From contig CAZYPK010000004.1 in NCBI GenBank assembly GCA_964649195.1, forward strand, positions 1 through 64,000: a DNA stretch of 64,000 nt, read 5' to 3'. The notes beneath the pieces are model-generated. The model ran no database searches, had not been told where the DNA came from, and saw only the letters and a program-made list of their open reading frames with translations. Positions 47,673 to 55,832 of this stretch are shown in pieces (positions within the stretch are counted from its first letter, which is position 1; each line of letters opens with the position of its first letter). The position numbers were made by a program, and so were the translations under genes. The DNA comes from JTS-RE9 sp964649195. Its GTDB lineage: Bacteria; Planctomycetota; Phycisphaerae; Phycisphaerales; Phycisphaeraceae.

Positions 47673-47948
47673 ATGCGAAAGCCCCCCACCGACGACATCA
47701 GGGATTCAATGCGGGAACGAGCGGAGTTGTTGTTTGAGCAACAAATTCGCGCGCAGGTTGACCAATCACGGCCAAACGATTTTGTTTTGATCGATGTCGA
47801 ATCCGGCGACTACGAAGTCGATGCCGACGAAATGGCGGCTTCGGAGCGGTTGCGGTCGCGGCATCCGGATGCTTTGGTTTGGTGTCGCAAGGTCGGCTCT
47901 TCCCACTCCCGCCGATACCGCAGCTATCGGGGGTCAAGAACCGCATGA
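47673..47948 (+). CDS. Small partner protein of a clan AA aspartic protease
   Basis: About 91 aa from the ATG at 47673 (GGAG upstream); an ATG at 47643 directly after TACAAT is less likely. The core reads LLFEQQIRAQVDQSRPNDFVLIDVESGDYEVDADEMAASERLRSRHPDALVWCRKVGS, a pattern (FVxIDxESGDYEVDxD...RxPDAxxWxxRVG) that I recall as regularly encoded directly upstream of a small aspartic protease. Its stop overlaps the protease start (ATGA). The last residues are Arg/Ser-rich. It may be an antitoxin-like or regulatory partner; this is inference. Confidence 0.65.
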   Translation: MRKPPTDDIRDSMRERAELLFEQQIRAQVDQSRPNDFVLIDVESGDYEVDADEMAASERLRSRHPDALVWCRKVGSSHSRRYRSYRGSRTA

Positions 47949-48316
47949 TCTCCGGGGTTGTCAATAAAAATCTGGACCCGATTGTTCGTCTCCGGGTGAT
48001 CGGGAGCAACGGTCGTGATGAACTGGTTGACTTTGTCGTGGATACCGGATTCACCGGAGTCCTCTCCGTTCCGACGGCTGTTGTCAAACGCCTGCAACTC
48101 TCGTGGTCGCATCGGGCGGAGGCGGTCCTTGCCGATGGAAGCGTCTGCCAGCACGATGTCTTTGAAGGCGCCATCGAATGGAACGGAAAAGTGATCAGGG
48201 TGCCGTTTGATGCCGCTGATTCAGATGCGCTCGTCGGCATGACGATGATGGAGAATCATCGTCTGGCGCTTGACGTCATTCCAGGAGGCGGCATCTCCAT
48301 CGAACCATTGCCCTGA
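47945..48316 (+). CDS. Clan AA (retropepsin-like) aspartic protease
   Basis: 123 aa, one lobe, as expected for a homodimeric retropepsin-like enzyme. The catalytic motif is DTGFTG at about residue 34, preceded by ELVDFVV and followed by LSVPTAVVKRL. Further strands ADGSVCQHDVFEGAIEWNGKVIRVPF and ALVGMTMMENHRLALDVIPGG match the family, with the hydrophobic-hydrophobic-Gly (LVG) near the C-terminus. It has no signal peptide, so it acts in the cytoplasm. It is translationally coupled to the small gene upstream. Substrate unknown. Confidence 0.8.
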   Translation: MISGVVNKNLDPIVRLRVIGSNGRDELVDFVVDTGFTGVLSVPTAVVKRLQLSWSHRAEAVLADGSVCQHDVFEGAIEWNGKVIRVPFDAADSDALVGMTMMENHRLALDVIPGGGISIEPLP

Positions 48317-48322
48317 ATACCC

Positions 48323-49582
48323 ATGTCCACCCAGCTCACCATCCTCGGCGCAGGCATGATCGTTTACGATCAGGTTCTGCCATCCGTCTATCAGCTTCAG
48401 CGCGATGGGCTTGTCGATCAGATTCGCATCGTCGGCTCGCGCACCACGCGGCTGCGCGAACTGGCCGATGCGCGGTTTTCCGCCGCTTTTCCCGGCCAGA
48501 ACTTCGAGGCGTTCCCACCGCTGAGCGAGCCGGAGCATCGCGTGTTTCCCGATCTGTGGAAGGAAACCGTGGCGGCGATGAAACCCAGGCAACTGGTGAT
48601 CGTCGCCACGCCTGATGAGCTGCATGAAGAGATGACGACTTTCGCGCTCATGCACGACCAGCATGTCATCTGCGTCAAGCCGCTGGTGCATGAGTACGAA
48701 AAAGCGGAGGCGATCCGCAAGCTCGCCCATTCACGCGGCCTGTTCGTCGGCATCGAGTATCACAAACGCTTCGATCGCCGCAGCCTCGAGGCACGCGGCT
48801 CCTACCGCGCCGGCCGCTTCGGCGAGTTCCGCTGCGGCGAAGCGAAACTCATCGAGCCCTGGTCGTACCGCACTTCCAATTTTCAGAACTGGTTCACCAG
48901 GGACAAGACCGATCCCTTCACCTACATCGGCTGCCACTATGTCGATCTTGTTCACTTCATCACCGGCCTTCGCCCCACCGAAGTCAGCGTGCGCGGCATC
49001 GAAGGAAAATTTCCCAACGGCAACGAGGCCTACATGTGGTCCGCGGCACAGGTCGCCTTCGAGAACGGCGGCGTGCTCAGCGTCATCAACGGCCTGGGCT
49101 ATCCCGATCAGAGCGCGGGCTCCAATGATCAGGGCATGTGCCTCTTCTGCGAAGCCGACGCGGGCGAAAACAGCGGCGGCGGCCTCATCGAGCATCGCGA
49201 CAACTTTCGTGGCGTCGCACATTCCTACATCACGCCGGCGAGCGGCGGCAAACGGTTTCACTTCATCAATCCCGACTACTTCCGCCTCGTGCCTTATAGC
49301 GGCAAAGGGCTGATGCCCGTCGGCTATGGGCATGACTCGATCGCGGCGCTGGTCGGGGCCGCGATTCGTGTTGAAGCGGCGGGCGCGGACATGGGCGATG
49401 CTGCCGCGCTGCTGCGCCGGCAGCGGGAAATTGAAGCCATTGATGAGCGCGGGCTGCTGGCGACGCCGGGCAACAGCTTCATGAATGAGTTGGTTGTGGA
49501 GGCGGGCCGCGCTTCGATCGTTGGTGGTGGAACGCGGATGCGGATTGAGTATGAACCGATGCCGCGCGTGGTGTTGGGTTGA
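48323..49582 (+). CDS. Gfo/Idh/MocA-family oxidoreductase
   Basis: 419 aa. The N-terminal Rossmann domain begins with LTILGAGMIVYDQVLPSV, and VIVATPDELHEEMTTFALMHDQHVICVKPL carries the EKP-like dinucleotide/substrate site (VKP here). The C-terminal alpha/beta domain has HKRFDRR, FTYIGCHYVDLVHFITGL (the H-x3-H metal or catalytic region) and a beta-sheet interface. The enzyme should oxidise or reduce a sugar or inositol-like substrate using NAD(P). It follows the protease by 6 bp but is probably not functionally linked. Confidence 0.88.
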   Translation: MSTQLTILGAGMIVYDQVLPSVYQLQRDGLVDQIRIVGSRTTRLRELADARFSAAFPGQNFEAFPPLSEPEHRVFPDLWKETVAAMKPRQLVIVATPDELHEEMTTFALMHDQHVICVKPLVHEYEKAEAIRKLAHSRGLFVGIEYHKRFDRRSLEARGSYRAGRFGEFRCGEAKLIEPWSYRTSNFQNWFTRDKTDPFTYIGCHYVDLVHFITGLRPTEVSVRGIEGKFPNGNEAYMWSAAQVAFENGGVLSVINGLGYPDQSAGSNDQGMCLFCEADAGENSGGGLIEHRDNFRGVAHSYITPASGGKRFHFINPDYFRLVPYSGKGLMPVGYGHDSIAALVGAAIRVEAAGADMGDAAALLRRQREIEAIDERGLLATPGNSFMNELVVEAGRASIVGGGTRMRIEYEPMPRVVLG

Positions 49583-49603
49583 CGAAAAGATCGACATTGC
49601 GAA

Positions 49604-49615
49604 GCCGCAAGCGGC
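49604..49615. repeat. R7 palindrome GCCGCAAGCGGC
   Basis: A single 12-bp palindrome in the 33-bp gap between convergent stop codons. The same 12-mer lies in R3 elements, in the hisA-dinG spacer and inside two genes. Confidence 0.6.
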
Positions 49616-50740
49616 TCAGGTTTTCATTCGCTGAAGCAGGATCGCGCTGGCGGGGAGGAACAGCACGACGGGAAGCCACGCGGCGACGACGGGATTCACC
49701 CCCTGCCCCATCAGTTGCAACATGCCGACACCGGTCATCCAACCGCCGATGCTGATCGCGGCGCCGTTGACCGCCTGCTTGAGGGGGTTCACCGGCTCGC
49801 GGGTGACAAACAGCGGCAGCACGATGACCAGCACCAGCACGTTGAAGATCATCAGGCTGAACCGGCTGTGCATGATGCGAAGGATGGCCGACCGGTCCGC
49901 GGCGGGGTTGGTCATCAGCCGGCTCAGGTCGCCCATGCTCAGGAGCGCCGGGTAAATCGCCGCCCGCCGCGCCATCAGCACCTGCGGTGAAACGTCGCTC
50001 TCGAAAACATCGACCGGCTCCACGCGGCTGTTGACGATCAGACCGGGGTGACTTCCCGCACTGGTCCGGTGAATCGCCTGGGCGTTTTCCAGTTTCCAGT
50101 TTTTTCCCGCCTCATCCCACACCGCGCCCGTCGCCCTGATTCGACGCGCCGACCGGCCCGGCTGATTCCAGCCTTCCAGAATCGTCACCGACTCCAGCCG
50201 CTGCGACTGCGGATCGAAGCGGGCGGCGCTGAGCAGGTTCCCCTTGGAATCGTCGGCGTAATGCACGGCAAACGCCCGGCCCTTGATGGTCTTCAACTCG
50301 CTGACCTTGCGGGTGAGCTTGTCGATGAATCGGGGGATGACCAGCTCCTGATCGAGCAGCGTCAGGCCATTGATCGCGCAGGCCGCCACCAGCACCGGCG
50401 CCGCGACGCGGTACAGGCTGATGCCGCCGGCGATCATCGTGACCAGCTCGCCGGTGCGCGACAGGGCGGTGAACGTGAAGCCCATCGCCGCGATGACGAT
50501 CAGCCCGGCGAGATAGACATAAATGAAGCAGACCTGCGGGATGTAGAAGTCCAGCGCCACGCGAACCGTCGCCATGAAACCGCTCCCGCCATCGACCTCG
50601 GCGATGCGGCGGCCGGCATCCATGAACTCATCGAGGTTGAACATCAGATCAACCGTGACGATCATCGCCATGACAACGACCAGCAGGATGATGAAGTTCA
50701 GCAGGAAAAGCCGGAGAATGTAGCGGTCGAGAAGTTTCAT
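49616..50740 (-). CDS. LptF/LptG-family permease (YjgP/YjgQ)
   Basis: 374 aa. Typical layout: three N-terminal membrane helices starting DRYILRLFLLNFIILLVVVMAMIV, a periplasmic jellyroll domain (about 130-270) and three C-terminal helices (FNVLVLVIVLPLFV, NGAAISIGGWMTGVGMLQLM, AAWLPVVLFLPASAIL). FTALSRTGELVTMIAGGISLYRVAAPVL contains the coupling-helix region, with the E/G-rich motif that contacts the LptB ATPase. The protein extracts lipopolysaccharide from the inner membrane. Only one of the usual pair is present in the window. Confidence 0.88.
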   Translation of the reverse strand: MKLLDRYILRLFLLNFIILLVVVMAMIVTVDLMFNLDEFMDAGRRIAEVDGGSGFMATVRVALDFYIPQVCFIYVYLAGLIVIAAMGFTFTALSRTGELVTMIAGGISLYRVAAPVLVAACAINGLTLLDQELVIPRFIDKLTRKVSELKTIKGRAFAVHYADDSKGNLLSAARFDPQSQRLESVTILEGWNQPGRSARRIRATGAVWDEAGKNWKLENAQAIHRTSAGSHPGLIVNSRVEPVDVFESDVSPQVLMARRAAIYPALLSMGDLSRLMTNPAADRSAILRIMHSRFSLMIFNVLVLVIVLPLFVTREPVNPLKQAVNGAAISIGGWMTGVGMLQLMGQGVNPVVAAWLPVVLFLPASAILLQRMKT

Positions 50741-50883
50741 GCGCTTCGGGCAACAGGCATCGGGCTTCGGGCAGGTGAAGGCAGTATAAACAGGCGGGAT
50801 GAGAAAACTTGAAATTTGAAATCCGAGACTCGAAACAAAGCCGAAGAACAGGATGCCGTCGTCTCATCTCCCTGTCGCACTCA

Positions 50884-53334
50884 TCACTTCACCTCGCCGA
50901 ATTTCGCTTCGTAGGCGTTGACGGTTTCCTTCAACGTGTCGAGGGCTTTTTGAATCATCGGGCCTTGCTTGGTGTTCGTCGGGCGGGATTCCATGTTCGG
51001 TTGCAGCCGCTTCATGCTTGCGATGATCGGCCTGGCATCCTTGCCGAGTCTGGCGGCGACCTTGACCATGCCGCTGTTGCCCCATCGGTCGCCGACGATC
51101 GTCCAGCAGGCCAGGTCCGCATTCAACTCCGGGAAGATTCGCTCGATCGCCGGCAGCAGCGGAATGAGATTCCCCGGCTGTTTGTCCATCTGAACATAAC
51201 GGAGCGTTTCGTAGATGTTGTTCAGATCGATCGGCAGCTTGAAGCCCTTGCGAAGCTCGGCGCGTGCGACCGACTCGGCCATGCCCGTCACGATTTCATC
51301 CTTGAGCGCCGGGTTCACCTCGATGGCCTTCCTGAACACGGTGGTCGCGCCCCAGCGGCGGCTGGGGAGATTGGTGTCGGCGTCGTAGCTGGCCAGCATC
51401 GCCGGCAGCGCCGAGCGGAATGTCGCGGTGTCCTTGATCAGCGGGTTCAGCGCTGCGAACGCCGCCGTGCGAAGCCACCACTCCTTTTCATCGAGATAGG
51501 GCGTGATCAAATCGAGGTTGGCGGCAATGGTCCCGGGGTCGCAGCAACTCATGGCCATCAGGGCGTAACGCTTTTCCCACATCGAGGCATCGGGATCCTT
51601 GAGCGGCTTGCATATCTGCGGGAGGAAGTGGGTGTTGATCATCTGCGGCGTGATCCTGCTGACCGTCTTGCCGACGCTCCAGCCGAGGGTGCAACTGATC
51701 GCATCCAGCCCCGCCACGCGCAGGCGGGCATCGCTGCTGGCCAGCGCCTTCTTGATCTCCGGGATGGCGGCTTCACCCTGAAAGCCCAGGCCGTGCGCCG
51801 CCCATACGCGAAACGACGGCGAGTAATGGCGCATGATCCTGGCGTACCACTCGACGGGCATTTTGATGTTTTTGTCGCTGTTGATGGCCGGATTGCCTCC
51901 CTTGGAGAATGCCGCCGCGATCTCGTGCGGCTCATCCTTGATGATGACTCCATCGATGAAGTCGGTCCGGTGAAAGTCATCGGTCGCCAGGGCCTGCTCC
52001 ACCGCCGTGGGCTTGTGTGGCATGCTGAACGGCGTGCGCGGCCTGCCGCAGATTCGCAGGTTCTTCAAATGAGCGGTGTAGGCCATCGCCATCAGACCCG
52101 TCTGGTATTGCGGCGCTTTTCCAATCGGCCCGTAGCCCGGATACCAAGGCGTTCTGAATCCGCCGCCGGGCATGCGGGAAAGTTCGAGGTACCAGATCAG
52201 TTTGTCCTTGTGACGGCGATAGGAATCCATGTGCTGCGCGGGCGCCAGGACATCGACGATGTTTCGCCATGCGATGTTGCCGAAGGTCGAGCCGTGCCCG
52301 GTCTCGCTGTCGAAGTAGGAATCGGTCTCGCTCAGCGCCAGCAGTTGGGCGGCGGCCTGAAACTTTTTGCCGGGCAGGAGCGTCAGCGCCGAGGCCACCC
52401 CGCCGTTCTTGCCGTTGGAAGCGGACCACAATTCGGGCAGATGGTCACCGTAGGGAACACCGCCCCGTCCGGCGAAACGGAAGAAGAACTTCAAGGCGTT
52501 GTCGTAGGTTTTTTCGTTGACCTCCACGCCGCATTCACGGGCGAGCACGATGGTGGTGAACGCCTGGGCGCCCGCGGCATTGACCAGCCCGCCGGTGACA
52601 TAACCGGGCACGCAGTTCATGGCGCCGTGGCCCCAGCCGCCGTAATACTCGCCGGCGCTGAGCGTGTCGCAACGGGTCTTGAGCGCCGGCAGCACGCGCT
52701 TGTCGCCGGTGGCCAGGTAATACTCGCCGAGAAACATCCCGCTGTAGCCGATGTGCCAGACGCTGCCGCCGGCATTGGCCGCGGCGAGCTTGACCGCGTA
52801 CTTTTCGATGACGGGCAGGTATTTCTTCTCGCCGGTGGAGAGCAGGAACAACCCTTCGAGGTTGCCGGTGATCCCTTCGCCGGGTCCGCCATGCTTGAGG
52901 ATGAACGCGGCGGTCTCGTCAACGATCCGCTGTGATTTCTTGCAGTTGGCGGGGTAGGTCGCGCCGTAGCTGCCGATCGGATCGAGCTGGATCACGACCA
53001 CACGCTTCGCCTCGCCGCGACGGATGCTGAACTTCATCTTTCCATCGCGTCCTTCCGCCGCGTTGATGGCGAAGCCCAGCGGATGGCGCGGATCGGTCAC
53101 CTTCAAGGATACGCCATCCACTTCTTCAAGCGCATCCCCTTTGAGGAGCTTGCCATCCGCCGGCGTGCCTGCCGTGACCTGTGTCACGCGCAGCGCCCCG
53201 CCGGTGATCCGGGCGTGGATTCCGGTCACGCCGACCATGAATTCCTCGGTGTCCTTGCCCGCCGGCAGTTCATTGGCCAGCGCCATGCAAGGCATCGCGG
53301 CAAGAAGGAAAATCGAAAGGACTGATCGCTTCAT
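50884..53334 (-). CDS. Large secreted DUF6288-like protein with PDZ-like N-terminus
   Basis: 816 aa from the ATG at 53334, which has a GGAG site about 10 nt upstream. The signal peptide MKRSVLSIFLLAAMPCMALA is followed by a PDZ-like segment (ALRVTQVTAGTPADGKLLKGDALEEVDGVSLKV). A long alpha/alpha-type region has repeated Gly-rich motifs (GYSGMFLGEYYLATGD, YYGGWGHGAMNCVPGYVTGG, TGHGSTFGNIAWRNIVDVLAPA) that look like a toroid. HEAT-like repeats complete the C-terminus. This matches the DUF6288 pattern of planctomycetes and verrucomicrobia as I recall it. The function is unknown; periplasmic location is likely. Confidence 0.72.
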   Translation of the reverse strand: MKRSVLSIFLLAAMPCMALANELPAGKDTEEFMVGVTGIHARITGGALRVTQVTAGTPADGKLLKGDALEEVDGVSLKVTDPRHPLGFAINAAEGRDGKMKFSIRRGEAKRVVVIQLDPIGSYGATYPANCKKSQRIVDETAAFILKHGGPGEGITGNLEGLFLLSTGEKKYLPVIEKYAVKLAAANAGGSVWHIGYSGMFLGEYYLATGDKRVLPALKTRCDTLSAGEYYGGWGHGAMNCVPGYVTGGLVNAAGAQAFTTIVLARECGVEVNEKTYDNALKFFFRFAGRGGVPYGDHLPELWSASNGKNGGVASALTLLPGKKFQAAAQLLALSETDSYFDSETGHGSTFGNIAWRNIVDVLAPAQHMDSYRRHKDKLIWYLELSRMPGGGFRTPWYPGYGPIGKAPQYQTGLMAMAYTAHLKNLRICGRPRTPFSMPHKPTAVEQALATDDFHRTDFIDGVIIKDEPHEIAAAFSKGGNPAINSDKNIKMPVEWYARIMRHYSPSFRVWAAHGLGFQGEAAIPEIKKALASSDARLRVAGLDAISCTLGWSVGKTVSRITPQMINTHFLPQICKPLKDPDASMWEKRYALMAMSCCDPGTIAANLDLITPYLDEKEWWLRTAAFAALNPLIKDTATFRSALPAMLASYDADTNLPSRRWGATTVFRKAIEVNPALKDEIVTGMAESVARAELRKGFKLPIDLNNIYETLRYVQMDKQPGNLIPLLPAIERIFPELNADLACWTIVGDRWGNSGMVKVAARLGKDARPIIASMKRLQPNMESRPTNTKQGPMIQKALDTLKETVNAYEAKFGEVK

Positions 53335-53519
53335 CAATAAAAATCTCCGTGGTATAAGGGCGTTCACTGGCCCTGATCTTTGATCCATTCCGGCAATGGC
53401 TCGCCGATGGCCAAGCCGATCCGCGTGTGCCGGATCGGGTTGCCGTGGCAATGATAGGCGTTGTCGGATGTGCCCATCTTTTGCGGCGGCGCGATGAGAA
53501 GTTTTGGGTGAGAAGTTTT
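53335..53519. other. Spacer with a possible gene remnant
   Basis: On the minus strand at 53364-53480 there is a 38-codon frame, MGTSDNAYHCHGNPIRHTRI then GLAIGEPLPEWIKDQ, that looks protein-like but is cut off upstream by the R1 hairpin. It may be the 3' end of a gene destroyed by the repeat, or a very small gene. Confidence 0.25.
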
Positions 53520-53634
53520 GGGTGGCTGGGGCTGAGTCCGCGAAGCCCCGGCCCAAGGGACCACCAGCTATCAGTTGCTTCACCTTGCTTCGTGCGCCTG
53601 GGCCTGGGCTTCGCGGACTCAGCCCCAGCCACCC
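53520..53634. repeat. R1 hairpin repeat, copy 3
   Basis: 115 bp. The arms pair over about 36 bp (GGGTGGCTGGGGCTGAGTCC against GGACTCAGCCCCAGCCACCC and beyond). It is the most symmetric copy. Its right end CCACCC directly abuts GCCGGATCGTGACG, the start of the toxin-antitoxin module. Confidence 0.85.
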
Positions 53635-53716
53635 GCCGGATCGTGACGTTCGCGCTCGGCGCCGGCAGCGGAACCCGCGGGAATTCCCGTGTGATTTCTG
53701 ATATCATATTTGCACC
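53635..53716 (+). promoter_or_regulatory. Shared upstream block of toxin-antitoxin module 1
   Basis: GGATCGTGACGTTC, CGCTCGGCGCCGGCAG and CGGGAATTC recur upstream of module 2 (54670-54757). TATCAT (53702-53707) lies 9 nt before the antitoxin ATG. The block probably holds the promoter and an operator for autoregulation. Confidence 0.5.
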
Positions 53717-53959
53717 ATGGTCACGCTAAACGCCCATTTCGACGGCAAGGTGCTCGTGCCCGACGAGCCGCTGGATTTGCCGGCGAACCAGAAGGTCCGC
53801 ATCCAGGTCGAGCCGATCGAAGCCGATCCGAAGCGGACTGACTTCAGCCAATGGATCGGCTTGGCCGCTCATCCGAATCAAAAACCCTATGACCCCGCCG
53901 AGGAAGACGCACTCTGGGAGAAGGGCCCGCTTCGGCAGACCGACTCTCATCCGCGCTGA
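53717..53959 (+). CDS. DUF104-like antitoxin
   Basis: 80 aa. The first 35 residues (VTLNAHFDGKVLVPDEPLDLPANQKVRIQVEPIE) have the beta-strand pattern of DUF104/AF2212-like antitoxins (FDGxVLxPxEPLxLPxxxxVxIxVE). The C-terminal half (FSQWIGLAAHPNQKPYDPAEEDALWEKG) is the expected toxin-binding tail that would wrap the PIN domain. The gene precedes its toxin by 12 bp, the usual order. No ribosome binding site; probably leaderless. Confidence 0.75.
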   Translation: MVTLNAHFDGKVLVPDEPLDLPANQKVRIQVEPIEADPKRTDFSQWIGLAAHPNQKPYDPAEEDALWEKGPLRQTDSHPR

Positions 53960-53971
53960 GGATCGCCCGCC

Positions 53972-54355
53972 ATGCCTCTCATCCTCGACACTTCGGCCTT
54001 GATCGCGCTCTACCTCGGCGAGCCGACCGCCACCTGGATCAATGAGCAGATGACCGCCGCCGACCGGTTGCTGATGAGCAGCGTCAACCTGACCGAAAGT
54101 CTCATCATCCTTCGGCAGCGCGTGCCCGAACAGGGCGACGCACTCGCGCAGCGTCTGCTCGCCAGCAGCATCGAGTTCATCCCGCCCGACACCACGCAAG
54201 CGACCGTCGCCGCCCGCGCGCGATTGCAGTATCCGCTCAACCTCGGCGACTGCTTCGCCTACGCGCTGGCGAAAACGCAGAACCTGCCGTTGCTCACGCT
54301 CGACCGGGATTTCCGCGCGACTGATGTTTCAGTCATCCTCCCGCCGCAACCGTGA
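53972..54355 (+). CDS. PIN-domain toxin (VapC-type)
   Basis: 127 aa. Acidic residues of the PIN site are at LILDTSALIALYLGE (Asp6), in NLTESLIIL (Glu42), LNLGDCFAYALAK (Asp92) and LTLDRDF (Asp110). Such RNases cleave tRNA or rRNA and stop translation when free of antitoxin. Start with GCCCGCC upstream; the gene is coupled to the DUF104 antitoxin. Unlike the PIN proteins at 18.6 and 19.5 kb, the first acidic residue is the usual Asp. Confidence 0.85.
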   Translation: MPLILDTSALIALYLGEPTATWINEQMTAADRLLMSSVNLTESLIILRQRVPEQGDALAQRLLASSIEFIPPDTTQATVAARARLQYPLNLGDCFAYALAKTQNLPLLTLDRDFRATDVSVILPPQP

Positions 54356-54363
54356 GCGGAAGA

Positions 54364-54668
54364 ATCAACCACGGTCCGCGTCGTGTCGCCCTCGAACTTC
54401 CAGGCGGCGATGTCGGCCGGGATTCTGCCCCATCATCTGTGCGGCGCCCCTCGGATTGGCTATTCTGTTCATCCTTCACGGCTTACTTGGGCAGGTTTGG
54501 CGGCGTTTGCGAACTCGTGATGTGGGATGATTCTCCCCTTGAATTGAGTTTCCCATGAGCGGATTGCTTCTCATCATCTCCGGCCCTTCGGGCGTCGGCA
54601 AAACGACCATCACGCACCAGGCCGAGCGCGAGCTTCAAGGTGTCTTCAGCGTTTCCATGACCACCCGC
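54364..54668 (+). repeat. 305-bp direct repeat of the gmk 5' region, copy 1
   Basis: It matches 55528-55832 with about five differences. It includes about 190 bp upstream of gmk and the first 38 codons. The match stops exactly where CCACCCGC of gmk meets CGGATCGTGACG of the second toxin-antitoxin module. Confidence 0.9.
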
Positions 54669-54770
54669 CGGATCGTGACGTTCACGCTCGGCGCCGGCAG
54701 CACCGGCGGCGGAACATGCGGGAATTCTCGCGTGATCTCCGCTATCATGATTGCATCATGGTCACGTTAA
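54555..54770 (+). pseudogene. gmk: Truncated guanylate kinase (gmk) fragment
   Basis: Codons 1-38 match gmk (MSGLLLIISGPSGVGKTTIT..., with the P-loop), then the frame runs into module 2 and reads RIVTFTLGAG... to a stop at 54770. The catalytic and GMP-binding regions are missing, so the product cannot be a guanylate kinase. Its promoter region is duplicated and may still be active, which could drive module 2. Confidence 0.88.
54670..54757 (+). promoter_or_regulatory. Shared upstream block of toxin-antitoxin module 2
   Basis: GGATCGTGACGTTC, CGCTCGGCGCCGGCAG, GCGGGAATTC and TATCAT (54743-54748) parallel the block before module 1. TATCAT is 9 nt before the ATG at 54758. Confidence 0.5.
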
Positions 54771-55003
54771 ACGCCCATTTCGATGGCAAGGTGATCGTCC
54801 CCGACGAACCGCTGGCCCTGAAGCCCAACCAGAAACTCCGCATCAGCGTCGAGCCGATCGAACCGTCTGCTCCCGGCGAACCGAAGCCCAGGCGAATTCT
54901 TGGCCAGCAGCCCGGCGCCGTCACGTTCCTCGCTCCCGACTGGAACGCGCCGCTTCCTGACGACATCTGGGGCCACAACCAAGACGACGAGCCCAAGCCA
55001 TGA
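54758..55003 (+). CDS. DUF104-like antitoxin, module 2
   Basis: 81 aa. Residues 1-35 are closely similar to the module 1 antitoxin (VTLNAHFDGKVIVPDEPL). The C-terminal half (SAPGEPKPRRILGQQPGAVTFLAPDWNAPLPDDIW) is unrelated to it, which fits binding to a different PIN toxin. The stop overlaps the toxin start (ATGA). An in-frame upstream GTG would start inside the gmk fragment and is not used. Confidence 0.75.
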   Translation: MVTLNAHFDGKVIVPDEPLALKPNQKLRISVEPIEPSAPGEPKPRRILGQQPGAVTFLAPDWNAPLPDDIWGHNQDDEPKP

Positions 55004-55389
55004 GATTGCTCCTGGACTCGCAGGCGTTCATCCTGCTCCTTCAACAGCCCGATTCGCTTCCTTCAGCGGCGCGCGATGCGATGGTCGATCCGGACAACGA
55101 GATGTTTCTCAGCATCGTCACGCCGATCGAATTGCAGATCAAGGTCAACCTCGGGAAACTGAGTTTCGCCCAATCGGTGCGCGAGCACGTCCGGTTCGAG
55201 ATTGACCGGGGAAAGTTCGAGTTTCTTCCCATCACCCTCGATCACGCCGACGCGCTCTCCCGTCTGCCCGATCACCATCGCGACCCGTTCGACCGTTTGC
55301 TGATCGCCCAGGCGATGCACGAGAACCTGACCATCGTCACCGGCGATGAGACGATCGCCAGGTATCCCGTGCCCGTGCTTTGGCGGTGA
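55000..55389 (+). CDS. PIN-domain toxin, module 2
   Basis: 129 aa. LLLDSQAFILLLQQPDSL at the N-terminus (Asp5), then SIVTPIELQIKVNLGKL (Glu), LPDHHRDPFDRLLIAQAM (Asp in HRDPFDR, typical of this PIN subfamily) and IVTGDETIARYPV (last Asp). It belongs to a different PIN subgroup from the module 1 toxin although the antitoxin N-termini match. It is translationally coupled to its antitoxin. Confidence 0.85.
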   Translation: MRLLLDSQAFILLLQQPDSLPSAARDAMVDPDNEMFLSIVTPIELQIKVNLGKLSFAQSVREHVRFEIDRGKFEFLPITLDHADALSRLPDHHRDPFDRLLIAQAMHENLTIVTGDETIARYPVPVLWR

Positions 55390-55597
55390 TCACGCCGCCA
55401 TCGACAACCCGCCGGGGATGTTGGTGTTGACCGGCTGGCAGACCGGGCCGTTCTGGGCGCGGGGGTTGAACCGGAACGCCGTCAGCCACACCGTCGCGCC
55501 GTTGACCACGCCGACGGGGAACTCGACATCAACCACGGTCCGCGTCGTGTCGCCCTCGAACTTCCAGGCGGCGATGTCGGCCGGGATTCTGCCCCAT
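55390..55597 (-). pseudogene. C-terminal fragment of an unknown gene
   Basis: On the minus strand the frame reads RIPADIAAWKFEGDTTRTVV, then FPVGVVNGATVWLTAFRFNP and ends NIPGGLSMAA-stop at 55390. It is clearly protein-like but has an in-frame TGA just upstream and no start. Part of it is duplicated at 54364-54435. It is the remnant of a gene that once converged on this site; the family is not recognised. Confidence 0.5.
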
Positions 55598-55832
55598 CAT
55601 CTGTGCGGCGCCCCTCGGATTGGCTATTCTGTTCATCCTTCACGGCTTACTTGGGCAGGTTTGGCGGCGTTTGCGAACTCGTGATGTGGGATGATTCTCC
55701 CCTTGAATTGAGTTTCCCATGAGCGGATTGCTTCTCATCATCTCCGGCCCTTCGGGTGTCGGCAAAACGACCATCACGCACCAGGTGGAGCGCGAGCTTC
55801 AAGGGGTGTTCAGCGTTTCCATGACCACCCGC
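55528..55832 (+). repeat. 305-bp direct repeat of the gmk 5' region, copy 2
   Basis: Copy belonging to the intact gmk gene; partner of 54364-54668 (offset 1164). Confidence 0.9.

Noticed and set aside
50884..53583. 899-codon version of the DUF6288-like protein
   Set aside because: The extra 83 residues translate an R1 hairpin and a gene remnant. The start at 53334 has a ribosome binding site and a signal peptide.
54555..54770. Second functional guanylate kinase
   Set aside because: Only the first 38 codons match gmk. The GMP-binding and lid regions are missing.
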